64,000 nucleotides of DNA. Origin: Leptospiraceae bacterium. Its GTDB lineage: Bacteria > Spirochaetota > Leptospiria > Leptospirales > Leptospiraceae. The notes under the pieces are model-generated. The model was not told the DNA's origin, made no database searches, and saw only the letters and a list, made by a program, of their open reading frames with translations. This document shows, piece by piece, positions 45,178 through 52,821 of the stretch. The stretch's first letter is position 1. Each line of letters starts with the position of its first letter. Where the stretch lies: assembly GCA_016711485.1 (NCBI GenBank), contig JADJSX010000008.1, forward strand, positions 62,001-126,000, read 5' to 3'. A program made the translations under genes and the position numbers.

Positions 45178-45237
45178 GGGATTGTTTAAAATTATAGTTA
45201 ATCTTGACAAATACAATTCTCGTTTCAATCTCTACGA

Positions 45238-48200
45238 ATGAAACCTTTTCGTAAATCGTTCTCCTTTCTCCTTTTACTTCTGGCTCTTTCGTCTTATGGT
45301 GATGACGTTCCAGTTCCAGTAACGATGGGTTTAAAACCCATCGTTACTGGAACCCGCATCGCTTTCCTTGTTGGGATCAACAGTTACAAGGCAACTACAT
45401 CGCTGAAATATGCTGTAGGTGACAGTGAGGCTATTGAAGATTTACTCCTTCGAACTGGAAAGTATGACAAACTCATCAAGTTAAACGATTATGGAAAAAT
45501 TACGACCGTTTTAAACCCAGAGACTTTGTCGTATAGTAGCCAGAGAATTAAAATGGCTCCAACGAAGGCAAATATTGAAGCGACTTACCAAGAAGTTCTA
45601 GCGGAAAATCCTGATACTCTCCTCTTTTATTATTCCGGACATGGATTTATTGAAGGCGAAGGAGGAGAGAACTTCATCGCTCCGAAAGACGTGGATGTGA
45701 AGTTTGAGAAGAAAAAAGTAGGAAAGGTTGAAAAGGAAGTCCCAATTCCTTTGAATGGAATTTCGCTCAAAGTCATGGGAGTTCAAGCGGCTAAGGTCAA
45801 ACGAGTGGTTTTTTTGATTGATGCTTGTCGTAGTCCATTACCTGAAGCAGAAGGAGAAGAATCCAATCAGGGAGAAAAGGCTTTATCCTCGAACAAGAAA
45901 GAGGAAACAAATACTGAAACGGATTTCGCTTCAAAAGAAATACAACGAAAACAAAATATACTATCTGTTAGAACAGACAAATTACCCAAACGTGTTCTAG
46001 AAGCTGAGGGTATAACGATGTTAATCGGTGCCGCTCCTGAAGTGAGTAGCTTGGAAGATGAAGATTTTAAAAGTGGAATCTTTACTCATTTTCTAAAAAA
46101 GGCATTTAACGGAGGAGTGCAGGAAGAAAACCAGGAAGAATATATCACCGAAGAAAATCTCTCCCGCTATATCGAAGACCGATTCAAACACTACTACGAA
46201 CTGCGTAAGAAAGAATCAGAAACTGCCGCAGAGCCAAAACTTTATAACTTAACTTTCGACCGAGGGAAGAAGGGGGAACTTCTCCTTACCCACCATCGCC
46301 CGATTGAAGGAAAAGAAAGAATTGATAAACCGATCTATACAGACAAAATCCGTAAGCGTGAGGTAAGAGGTAAATTAGTTTACAATGAGAAGGGAGAGAG
46401 GGAAGACCTCCGATTTTTTGTGCATGATAAAAAGAGAGATTTGTATTATCCCGATAGTCTCGATGGTGTTTACAAAATGGAATATGGTTTTATAAAGGAC
46501 AAAGCGGGTGAACTAGAAAATTTTACCGCCACTGAATTCAATTTAGAAAACGAAGAAGTGTTTGAATACGGCACAAAACTAATACCGGATGTAGGTTGGG
46601 AATACAGGGGATTATACAATGCTAGTAATACCGCTACCGACCGTATGGACAATGATGGTAAGGACGGCTATCGCCGTGACGACCATCGTGAGGACGTCAA
46701 CCGTAAGGACTTGATTAATCAAGTCCCTACGGTAGCTCCTGTCTCTACGATGGTGCTAGCAGCAGCGGATAAGGAAAAAATCCGCTTTGAAAAAAAAATC
46801 TATGACTTCAATGGAAATATTATTTCTGAAGAATATTTTGATTCAGCTGGCAAACTTTTAGAGTTTGACGGTGTTGCAAAAATCGTTCGTGCTTACGACA
46901 AATACGGACAAGTTGCATTGGAAGAGTTTTATGGAAAGGATACTTTTGATGAATATGGCGATGTTACCGACAAGGGCAATTTAGTCGCAAAAGAGGGATT
47001 TGCCCGATACAAGGCAATTTACAAATCCAAAGGGAATCTACTTTATGAAACATGGGAAGACGTAGAAGGGAAAATTGCAAATACTAATTTCGGTTATGCC
47101 AAAGTAAAGTATATCTATGACAAAAACGATAGGTTGATTCGAAAAAAATATTACGATAAAGAAAATAAATTCACAAACGACAAATGGGGGGTATCCGTAT
47201 ATAGCTACTCTTATGACTCAAATTGTATAGGAATGTATGAATCCAAAATTGCAGAGATTACAAAAAATGATAATAAGACTGCGCTTGAAGACTGGAAACT
47301 CGGAAAATACAAACTTTGTCTCACCGAAGAAATCCACACCGACAAAGATGGCAAACCCGCCGGCGATGATAAAATGATTTATAAAAAAATCAGAGCCTTT
47401 AGCGAGAAAGGTTTATTAATTTCAGAGGAAAATTTTCGCCCAGAGAATAATCGACGACACTTGGAGAATGGAGTGGCTAAAGTCGAATATGCACACGATC
47501 AAGAGGGAAATATTATTTCACGCAAAAATTACGGGGAATTTGAAGTGAATAAAAAACCTGTTCCCATCTCTGACGGGGATGGTGTTCATGAATATCGATA
47601 TACCTATCAGACGTATTTTTCTTATGAAGTCAAACCGATATTAAACGAATGTAAATACTATCAAAAAAACAAAGGAATTCTCTTAGAACCATACGGTTGT
47701 GCTTTGAAAATTGAGCATTTTGGAATTGATGGTAAACCTGTTGAAGATATAAAGGGAGTATATCGAACAAACATTTATTATACAGGTACTTACCAAGTAG
47801 AAGCGGATAGGCACTATTATTCCATTGATAACGTATTTTTATTTGCCAATATTTATGAAAATATAGTAACAGATCCTTTCAATAACATAACTATGTCAGT
47901 ACAATTCGAAACGATGAAGGGGAAAGAAATCCCTGAATTTAAAAGAGAAGTTAAATACGACGAACAAAATAACCAAATTTTAAAATTAGTATATGAAATG
48001 AACGATGGAAAAGAAGTATTTATTGATAAAAAAGAATATAATTTTGATAAAGTAAATAATGAGATTTTAGAAGCTTGTTATAAAATTACAGCTAACAATG
48101 AAGTTCTTTTTTCAAAGTCTGAAACTAAGTATGACGAGGAAAATCATATTAGTTTTCGAGAGAATTACGAACTAAAAAAAGGTTCCTTAGTTCCTGTAAA

Positions 48201-49431
48201 TCGATCAGAATGGAAGTATGATGAGAAACATAACTTACTTTTATTTGTTTATTTTAATATAGAAGAGGGACAGGAAATTTCTTTAAAAAAAAGAGAAAAT
48301 AAATACGATGAAAGAAATAACAAGACTCTTGTATTAAACTATGAATTTAAGGATGGGAAAGAAGTTTTAGTTACCAAGGAGATGTTTGAATACGATGCTA
48401 GAAATAATAAAACTTTAGAAGTACTATATAAAACATTAAAAGGAACAATAATACCCTTTAATAAAAAAGAATATCAATTCGATGAAAAAAATAATCAAAT
48501 TCTAGAAACAATCTATGAAGATATTAAAGGAACTTTAAATCCGGTTAGAAAAACAGAATGGTTATATGACGAGAAAAAAAACGTTATATTATTCACAAGA
48601 TTTAGAATAGAAAACGGAGTAGCATATCCTGTCAGTAAAAATGAATTAAAATTTAATGAAAGAAATAATAAAATCTTTGAGGCTCTGTATAATATGAAAG
48701 AAGGAAAAGAATTTCTTGTCAAGAAGGCGGAATCAACATTCGACGTTGCAGGAAATCTAATTCAATTCGATTACTACAAAGCTAAAACTGGAAAAGAAAT
48801 TGAAAATAAAATTAAAAAATATAAACATACTTACGATACGAGAAATAACGAAATTTGTTTCGAAGGATATGATATCAAAGAAGGAAAAGAGGTACTAAGT
48901 AGTAAATATGAAAACATATATGATGAAAGAAATAATAAGATTTTAGAGATATCTTACAACACGAAGGATGGAAACGATGTTCTCTTCAGGAAACACGAAT
49001 ATAAATACGATGAAGAAAATAATAAAATATTTCATGCAACATATAGAAATGAAGGAGGAAGTGAATCTTTACTTGACAAAAAGGTTTTAGAGTATCGATT
49101 AAAATCTTACAATGCTGAGGTGAATACCTATGAACCGCAAATTAAAGCATTGAAAGAACGTTTAGCAAAAATAAATTCGAACCAAGAGACTAGGGACGAA
49201 TCCGAAAAAAATACCATTACCAAAAACTTACTTAACGTATATAAAGAATTCGAAGCCAAAAAGAAAAAATATACTCTCACAGAAGAAAAGTTTGGTGAAA
49301 ACGAAAAGCTGGAGTCTGCCTCCTACAAGCTACTCTTCTTTAACTCCCGCGGTCCTGCCGAGAAGCGGTTAATGCGCGTTGACCTCGATAGTTTTTATCG
49401 TCCGGTGAAGGTTGGGTTTGAGGTGGAGTAG
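45238..49431 (+). CDS. Exported caspase-like protein with diverged repeat array, paralogue 5
   Basis: The 1397-residue protein keeps signal peptide, caspase-like domain (SGHG, DACRS), middle region and conserved tail (RGPAEKRLMRV). The acidic insert after the Cys differs (EEESNQGEKALSSN region). Its middle region (FDGVAKIVRAYDKYGQ, then YAKVKYIYDKNDRLIRKK) is closer to paralogue 1 than to 2-4. The 13 repeats (47905-49041) are strongly diverged in DNA and protein: the YDEKNN core is kept only loosely, and unit 11 has 31 residues. It therefore looks like the oldest, least homogenised array. TTGACA stands 28 nt before ATG. Confidence 0.8.
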   Translation: MKPFRKSFSFLLLLLALSSYGDDVPVPVTMGLKPIVTGTRIAFLVGINSYKATTSLKYAVGDSEAIEDLLLRTGKYDKLIKLNDYGKITTVLNPETLSYSSQRIKMAPTKANIEATYQEVLAENPDTLLFYYSGHGFIEGEGGENFIAPKDVDVKFEKKKVGKVEKEVPIPLNGISLKVMGVQAAKVKRVVFLIDACRSPLPEAEGEESNQGEKALSSNKKEETNTETDFASKEIQRKQNILSVRTDKLPKRVLEAEGITMLIGAAPEVSSLEDEDFKSGIFTHFLKKAFNGGVQEENQEEYITEENLSRYIEDRFKHYYELRKKESETAAEPKLYNLTFDRGKKGELLLTHHRPIEGKERIDKPIYTDKIRKREVRGKLVYNEKGEREDLRFFVHDKKRDLYYPDSLDGVYKMEYGFIKDKAGELENFTATEFNLENEEVFEYGTKLIPDVGWEYRGLYNASNTATDRMDNDGKDGYRRDDHREDVNRKDLINQVPTVAPVSTMVLAAADKEKIRFEKKIYDFNGNIISEEYFDSAGKLLEFDGVAKIVRAYDKYGQVALEEFYGKDTFDEYGDVTDKGNLVAKEGFARYKAIYKSKGNLLYETWEDVEGKIANTNFGYAKVKYIYDKNDRLIRKKYYDKENKFTNDKWGVSVYSYSYDSNCIGMYESKIAEITKNDNKTALEDWKLGKYKLCLTEEIHTDKDGKPAGDDKMIYKKIRAFSEKGLLISEENFRPENNRRHLENGVAKVEYAHDQEGNIISRKNYGEFEVNKKPVPISDGDGVHEYRYTYQTYFSYEVKPILNECKYYQKNKGILLEPYGCALKIEHFGIDGKPVEDIKGVYRTNIYYTGTYQVEADRHYYSIDNVFLFANIYENIVTDPFNNITMSVQFETMKGKEIPEFKREVKYDEQNNQILKLVYEMNDGKEVFIDKKEYNFDKVNNEILEACYKITANNEVLFSKSETKYDEENHISFRENYELKKGSLVPVNRSEWKYDEKHNLLLFVYFNIEEGQEISLKKRENKYDERNNKTLVLNYEFKDGKEVLVTKEMFEYDARNNKTLEVLYKTLKGTIIPFNKKEYQFDEKNNQILETIYEDIKGTLNPVRKTEWLYDEKKNVILFTRFRIENGVAYPVSKNELKFNERNNKIFEALYNMKEGKEFLVKKAESTFDVAGNLIQFDYYKAKTGKEIENKIKKYKHTYDTRNNEICFEGYDIKEGKEVLSSKYENIYDERNNKILEISYNTKDGNDVLFRKHEYKYDEENNKIFHATYRNEGGSESLLDKKVLEYRLKSYNAEVNTYEPQIKALKERLAKINSNQETRDESEKNTITKNLLNVYKEFEAKKKKYTLTEEKFGENEKLESASYKLLFFNSRGPAEKRLMRVDLDSFYRPVKVGFEVE

Positions 49432-49435
49432 ATTG

Positions 49436-49533
49436 TCATTCCCGAGTTTCCACCCTGGCGAAGGCGTTGGATTTGCGACCAAGCAAATGGGTGGAACTTT
49501 GCTCACACTACCGCCAAGCGATATCGGGAATCT
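49436..49533. repeat. Inverted-repeat element after gene 5
   Basis: ATTCCCGA (49438-49445) and TCGGGAAT (49524-49531) form the ends. Inside, CCACCCTGGCG, GGGTGGAAC and CTACCGCCAAGCG appear. Parts recur, in reverse, after gene 1 (29485-29540) and inside the insertion in gene 1. It lies a few bases after the stop of gene 5. Confidence 0.5.
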
Positions 49534-49623
49534 CCAGAACTAAGAAGGATTTGAAACTTGTAGAGACTACCGATAGAAAATTTCGGGGATGGCAAAGAGG
49601 AAAATCCTTACGTCGAACTCACT

Positions 49624-49694
49624 TTTGATAGAATGAAATAGAATTTTGGGAGAAGTTGGATACAAATTAGGCGCTTCTGCGCTAGAAAGAAAAA
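49624..49694. repeat. Dispersed repeat, copy 2 (TTTGATAGAATGAAATAG family)
   Basis: Nearly the same as 23005-23072. It ends exactly where similarity of the next stretch to a histidine kinase begins, so it marks a deletion or recombination junction. Confidence 0.6.
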
Positions 49695-49863
49695 TAAAGT
49701 ATTTGAACCTTTTTTTACTGCGAAAGAAATTGGAAAAGGGACTGGACTAGACTAGGTCTCTCTGTAAGTTATAGGATTATTAAGGAGCACAAAGGTAAAT
49801 TGGAATTTACAAGTGATATTGTAAAAGTAACTGAGTTTAATATCTATTTACCTTTACTATTGA
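49692..49863 (+). pseudogene. C-terminal remnant of a histidine kinase
   Basis: The DNA aligns with the end of the intact kinase at 51689-51853. It encodes KVFEPFFTAKEIGKGTGL, then after a 4-bp extra ACTA the frame shifts and continues LSVSYRIIKEHKGKLEFTS and NIYLPL. The rest of the gene is missing; it begins at the end of the dispersed repeat. It is therefore a decayed duplicate of the neighbouring kinase. Confidence 0.8.
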
Positions 49864-49917
49864 AATTTTTACAACATATAAAAAAATTACAACTGTTTAG
49901 CTACTAAGGAGAATACA

Positions 49918-50331
49918 ATGAAAAATATATATAGAAGTAAATTTATAACTGTTGATTACTTTCATGAGGACAATCATATCGAAACATTTTGGCTTCCCGA
50001 AACAGAAAAAATGACTGAAGAGGAATACAAAAAAGAAATGCTCAATTGGTTAGATGCCTGCCAAAAATGCAAACCCACAAAAAATATTCCTGACATAAGC
50101 GATATGCGCTTTGTAGTCAGTCCCGAATTGCAAGAGTGGACAAATGAAAGTATTTTTATTTCCCTTCTTGAAATGGGATTAAAATGGGTTGCGATTGTTT
50201 ATAATAACCCAGATTATATTGCACAACTTTCAATTGAACAAGTAATGGAAGAACCAAAAGGAAAAGAATTTGTCACACGTTGGTTTGTTAACAAAGAATC
50301 TGCTATTGATTGGTTAAAGAGTGTAAAATAA
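49918..50331 (+). CDS. STAS/SpoIIAA-like small protein, paralogue 1
   Basis: The 137-residue protein alternates strands and helices (FITVDYFHEDNHIETFWLP; KNIPDISDMRFVVSPELQEW; KWVAIVYNNP; TRWFVNKESAIDWL) in the manner of STAS/SpoIIAA-like proteins, ending with the typical A..WL helix. No clear phosphorylatable serine is recognised. A strong SD (AAGGAGAA) precedes ATG. It is the first of two paralogues that precede a kinase/regulator pair, so a signalling role is inferred. Confidence 0.5.
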   Translation: MKNIYRSKFITVDYFHEDNHIETFWLPETEKMTEEEYKKEMLNWLDACQKCKPTKNIPDISDMRFVVSPELQEWTNESIFISLLEMGLKWVAIVYNNPDYIAQLSIEQVMEEPKGKEFVTRWFVNKESAIDWLKSVK

Positions 50332-50332
50332 A

Positions 50333-50758
50333 ATGAGTATGAAAATAATTAATGAAACAAAATTCATGATATGTCAATTTGATGAGACCCAAAAAATTTT
50401 CTATGATATTTGGCTTTTAGAAACAATTAATATGACTGAAGCTGAAATTAAATCAGAGACAATCCTTGTAACTGGCTTAATCGAGAAATATAAACCTAAA
50501 TATATTATTAGCGACGACACAAAACGATTATGTGTTTATCCTGAGCCTTTACAAAACTGGGTTCTCATGTGTTGGTTAAATGCATGTATTAAAGTTGGAG
50601 TTTTAAAAGTTGCTATTTTACTTCCTGTCGAATCTCTATCAAATATTTCTACTCAACAAATAGTCGATCAAGCCAATGAAATACCGTATGAATTAGAATA
50701 TTTTGAAATGTTAGAAGATGCTTTTTCATGGTGTGAGACAAACAATGAAAACAATTAA
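50333..50758 (+). CDS. STAS/SpoIIAA-like small protein, paralogue 2
   Basis: The 141-residue product has the same layout as its neighbour (FYDIWLLETINMTEAEIKSE; KYIISDDTKRLCVYPEPLQNW; LKVAILLPVES; EMLEDAFSWCET) with low overall identity. It starts two bases after the previous stop, and the kinase follows after 30 bp, so the four genes 49918-52271 look like one operon. Function is unknown; a sensory input to the kinase is plausible. Confidence 0.5.
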   Translation: MSMKIINETKFMICQFDETQKIFYDIWLLETINMTEAEIKSETILVTGLIEKYKPKYIISDDTKRLCVYPEPLQNWVLMCWLNACIKVGVLKVAILLPVESLSNISTQQIVDQANEIPYELEYFEMLEDAFSWCETNNENN

Positions 50759-50788
50759 AAAATTTATCCATTATTTCAAATTAATAAA

Positions 50789-51853
50789 ATGAATACTGAA
50801 GAAGAAATTAAAGCTTTAAAAAAAGAAATTGAATTTCTTAAAACGAGATCAAAAACAAATCAAGAAGTTATGGTAAAAGCTTTTAACACGTTACGCGAAA
50901 AAGAGGCTCGTCTGGTAACAGTAAATTCTGAGTTAGAAACTACAATTGAAGAGCTTAAAGAAACTCAAGCAAGGTTGATTGAATCAGAGAAACTAACGAC
51001 ATTATCAAATTTTCAATTAAAGGCATCACTCGAAGAAATAAAATCTACTCAGTCTCAGTTGGTACAATCTGAAAAGTTAGCCTCTCTCGGTATTTTAACC
51101 GCTGGCATTGCTCACGAAATTAATAATCCAATCAATTATATAAGCACAAGTATTATAGCTCTGAATGAATTAGTAATGGAGTTGATAGAAATTTTAGAAG
51201 CCTATGAGAACCTGACACCTGAAAATATCAATGTAAAGTTAGAAGAAATAAATAGATTAAAAAAGCAAATCAATCTATCAGAAGCAATCGACGGTGTCAG
51301 CGTATTATCCAACAATATTAAAACGGGTGCTACGAAAACAGCTGACATAGTTAAAAGTCTCAGAATTTTTTCAAGAATGGATAGAGGTGAACCAGAGTTA
51401 GCCAACATTAATGATAGTTTAGATTCTACCCTGATACTTCTTCACAACCAATATAAAGATCGAATCGAAATAATTAAAGAATACACAATACTTCCTCTCA
51501 TAAATTGTTTTGCTGGAAGGTTAAACCAAGTTTTCATGAATTTATTGGCAAATGCAATCCATGCAATAAAAGAGAACGGAACAATCACGATAAAAACGGA
51601 ACATTCAAGATCGGGAGTGCAAGATTTTAAAAAAGAATGCATTATTATTTCTATTTGCGATACCGGATCAGGAATTTCCTCCGATATAAAAAATAAAGTA
51701 TTTGAACCTTTTTTTACAACAAAAGAAATTGGCAAGGGGACAGGGCTTGGCCTTTCTATTAGCTATGGAATAATAGAACAACACAAAGGTAAAATGGACT
51801 TTACAAGCGTTATGGGAAAGGGGACAGAGTTTACTATCTATTTGCCTGTCTAG
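50789..51853 (+). CDS. Soluble histidine kinase with N-terminal coiled coil
   Basis: The 354-residue kinase lacks transmembrane segments. Residues 1-95 form a coiled coil. The HisKA helix has ASLGILTAGIAHEINNPINY (phospho-His in AHE). The ATPase domain shows NLLANAIHAI (N box), CDTGSGIS (G1), FEPFFTTKEIGKGTGLGLS (F/G2) and ends at FTIYLPV. It should phosphorylate the response regulator encoded 17 bp downstream. The ATG lacks a good SD. A truncated duplicate of its 3' end lies at 49692-49863. Confidence 0.9.
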   Translation: MNTEEEIKALKKEIEFLKTRSKTNQEVMVKAFNTLREKEARLVTVNSELETTIEELKETQARLIESEKLTTLSNFQLKASLEEIKSTQSQLVQSEKLASLGILTAGIAHEINNPINYISTSIIALNELVMELIEILEAYENLTPENINVKLEEINRLKKQINLSEAIDGVSVLSNNIKTGATKTADIVKSLRIFSRMDRGEPELANINDSLDSTLILLHNQYKDRIEIIKEYTILPLINCFAGRLNQVFMNLLANAIHAIKENGTITIKTEHSRSGVQDFKKECIIISICDTGSGISSDIKNKVFEPFFTTKEIGKGTGLGLSISYGIIEQHKGKMDFTSVMGKGTEFTIYLPV

Positions 51854-51869
51854 AATTAAAGAGGAGTTT

Positions 51870-52271
51870 ATGAAAACAACTAATTGTAAAATATTATATG
51901 TAGATGATGAAAAAGAAAATCTCACAAGCTTTAAACTTCTCTTCAGAAAAGATTTTGATGTAATTATTGCAAATTCTGCAGCAGAAGGATTATCTTTAAT
52001 AACACAAGAAGAATTTCAAGTTATAATCTCAGACCAAAGAATGCCCATTATGACTGGGATTGAATTTTTAGAACACGTTTCAGATGAACAACCAAATATT
52101 ATTCGAATATTGCTTACGGGTTATGGCGATACTTCCGCTATGCAGACTGCTATAGATAAAGGAACAGTTTACCAAATCCTCTCCAAACCATTTGATAGAG
52201 AAGAAATGAAAGCAGTTTTAAGAAATGCGATAGAGTTATATTATAATAAGAATAAAAATAAGACAGAGTAA
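51870..52271 (+). CDS. Single-domain response regulator
   Basis: The 133-residue receiver domain has the acidic pair in ILYVDDEKENL, the phospho-acceptor Asp in VIISDQRMPIMTG, LLTGYGD (Thr) and the conserved Lys in ILSKPFD. No output domain follows, so it may act by protein binding or relay, as in chemotaxis-like pathways. SD AAAGAGGAG precedes ATG. It is paired with the kinase gene just upstream. Confidence 0.9.
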   Translation: MKTTNCKILYVDDEKENLTSFKLLFRKDFDVIIANSAAEGLSLITQEEFQVIISDQRMPIMTGIEFLEHVSDEQPNIIRILLTGYGDTSAMQTAIDKGTVYQILSKPFDREEMKAVLRNAIELYYNKNKNKTE

Positions 52272-52281
52272 ATGTCCATGC

Positions 52282-52365
52282 GAGCCAATAAACATTTTAC
52301 TAACCGGTTATGCAAATATCGGAACCATCATTGACACAATTAATCTCGGTGAAATTTACCGTTAA
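52282..52365 (+). pseudogene. Remnant of a second response regulator
   Basis: Frame 52282-52365 encodes EPINILLTGYANIGTII, then DTINLGEIYR and a stop. This matches the LLTGY.D....AI..G.IYR segment of a receiver domain. Both ends of the gene are gone. The sequence directly after it (AAATTAGCCG, CGCTAGAAATACAAATA) resembles the end of the dispersed repeat, mirroring the junction at 49690. Confidence 0.65.
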
Positions 52366-52821
52366 ATATAAATTAGCCGCTGCTACGCTAGAAATACAAA
52401 TAAGGAAAGCAGTTTTATGGGAAAAATTTGGGCGATTCGATGGTTCGCAGGCTTAATTTTAAAAAGTCACTTCAATACTATTTTCGCAGAATGTAGGCTG
52501 AATGAAAAACTTTTCTGGGGGTAATGGCTACTTTTTTCGGGCAAACTGCGAAAATCATAGTTCGAGAAACGTATCACACCACTCGGTGACTACTTCCTAC
52601 GAATTACTGCAAACCACCGACCGCGCTTTCGCCTCTTGTCAATTTTTTGCAATCTCAGTGCCAAGCAGAGGACTAATCATGAACGCAAAAAATTGACACC
52701 GGCTCAATCACTATCGCTAGAGGAGAAATACCCTTCTTTATTAAGTCAAATCTTAAAGTACTTGCCTAAAAACAAGGCACTATAAATGGTGCAATTAAAA
52801 TCCTCAGTAAAGGATAACGTT
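52366..52821. other. Non-coding region with inverted repeats
   Basis: No convincing gene lies here. Inverted repeats are present: TTTTCGCAG (52481-52489) with CTGCGAAAA (52546-52554), and a perfect 14-bp pair TGTCAATTTTTTGC (52637-52650) with GCAAAAAATTGACA (52685-52698). The inner sequence is more GC-rich than the surroundings. A 64-codon open frame (52502-52696) has no gene-like features. Confidence 0.45.

Noticed and set aside
25090..49431. Diversity-generating retroelement as cause of repeat variation
   Set aside because: No reverse transcriptase or template repeat is in the window. Kept only as a test in the findings.
52502..52696. 64-codon ORF in the 52.4-52.8 kb gap
   Set aside because: No ribosome-binding site, no domain, and its span is covered by inverted repeats.
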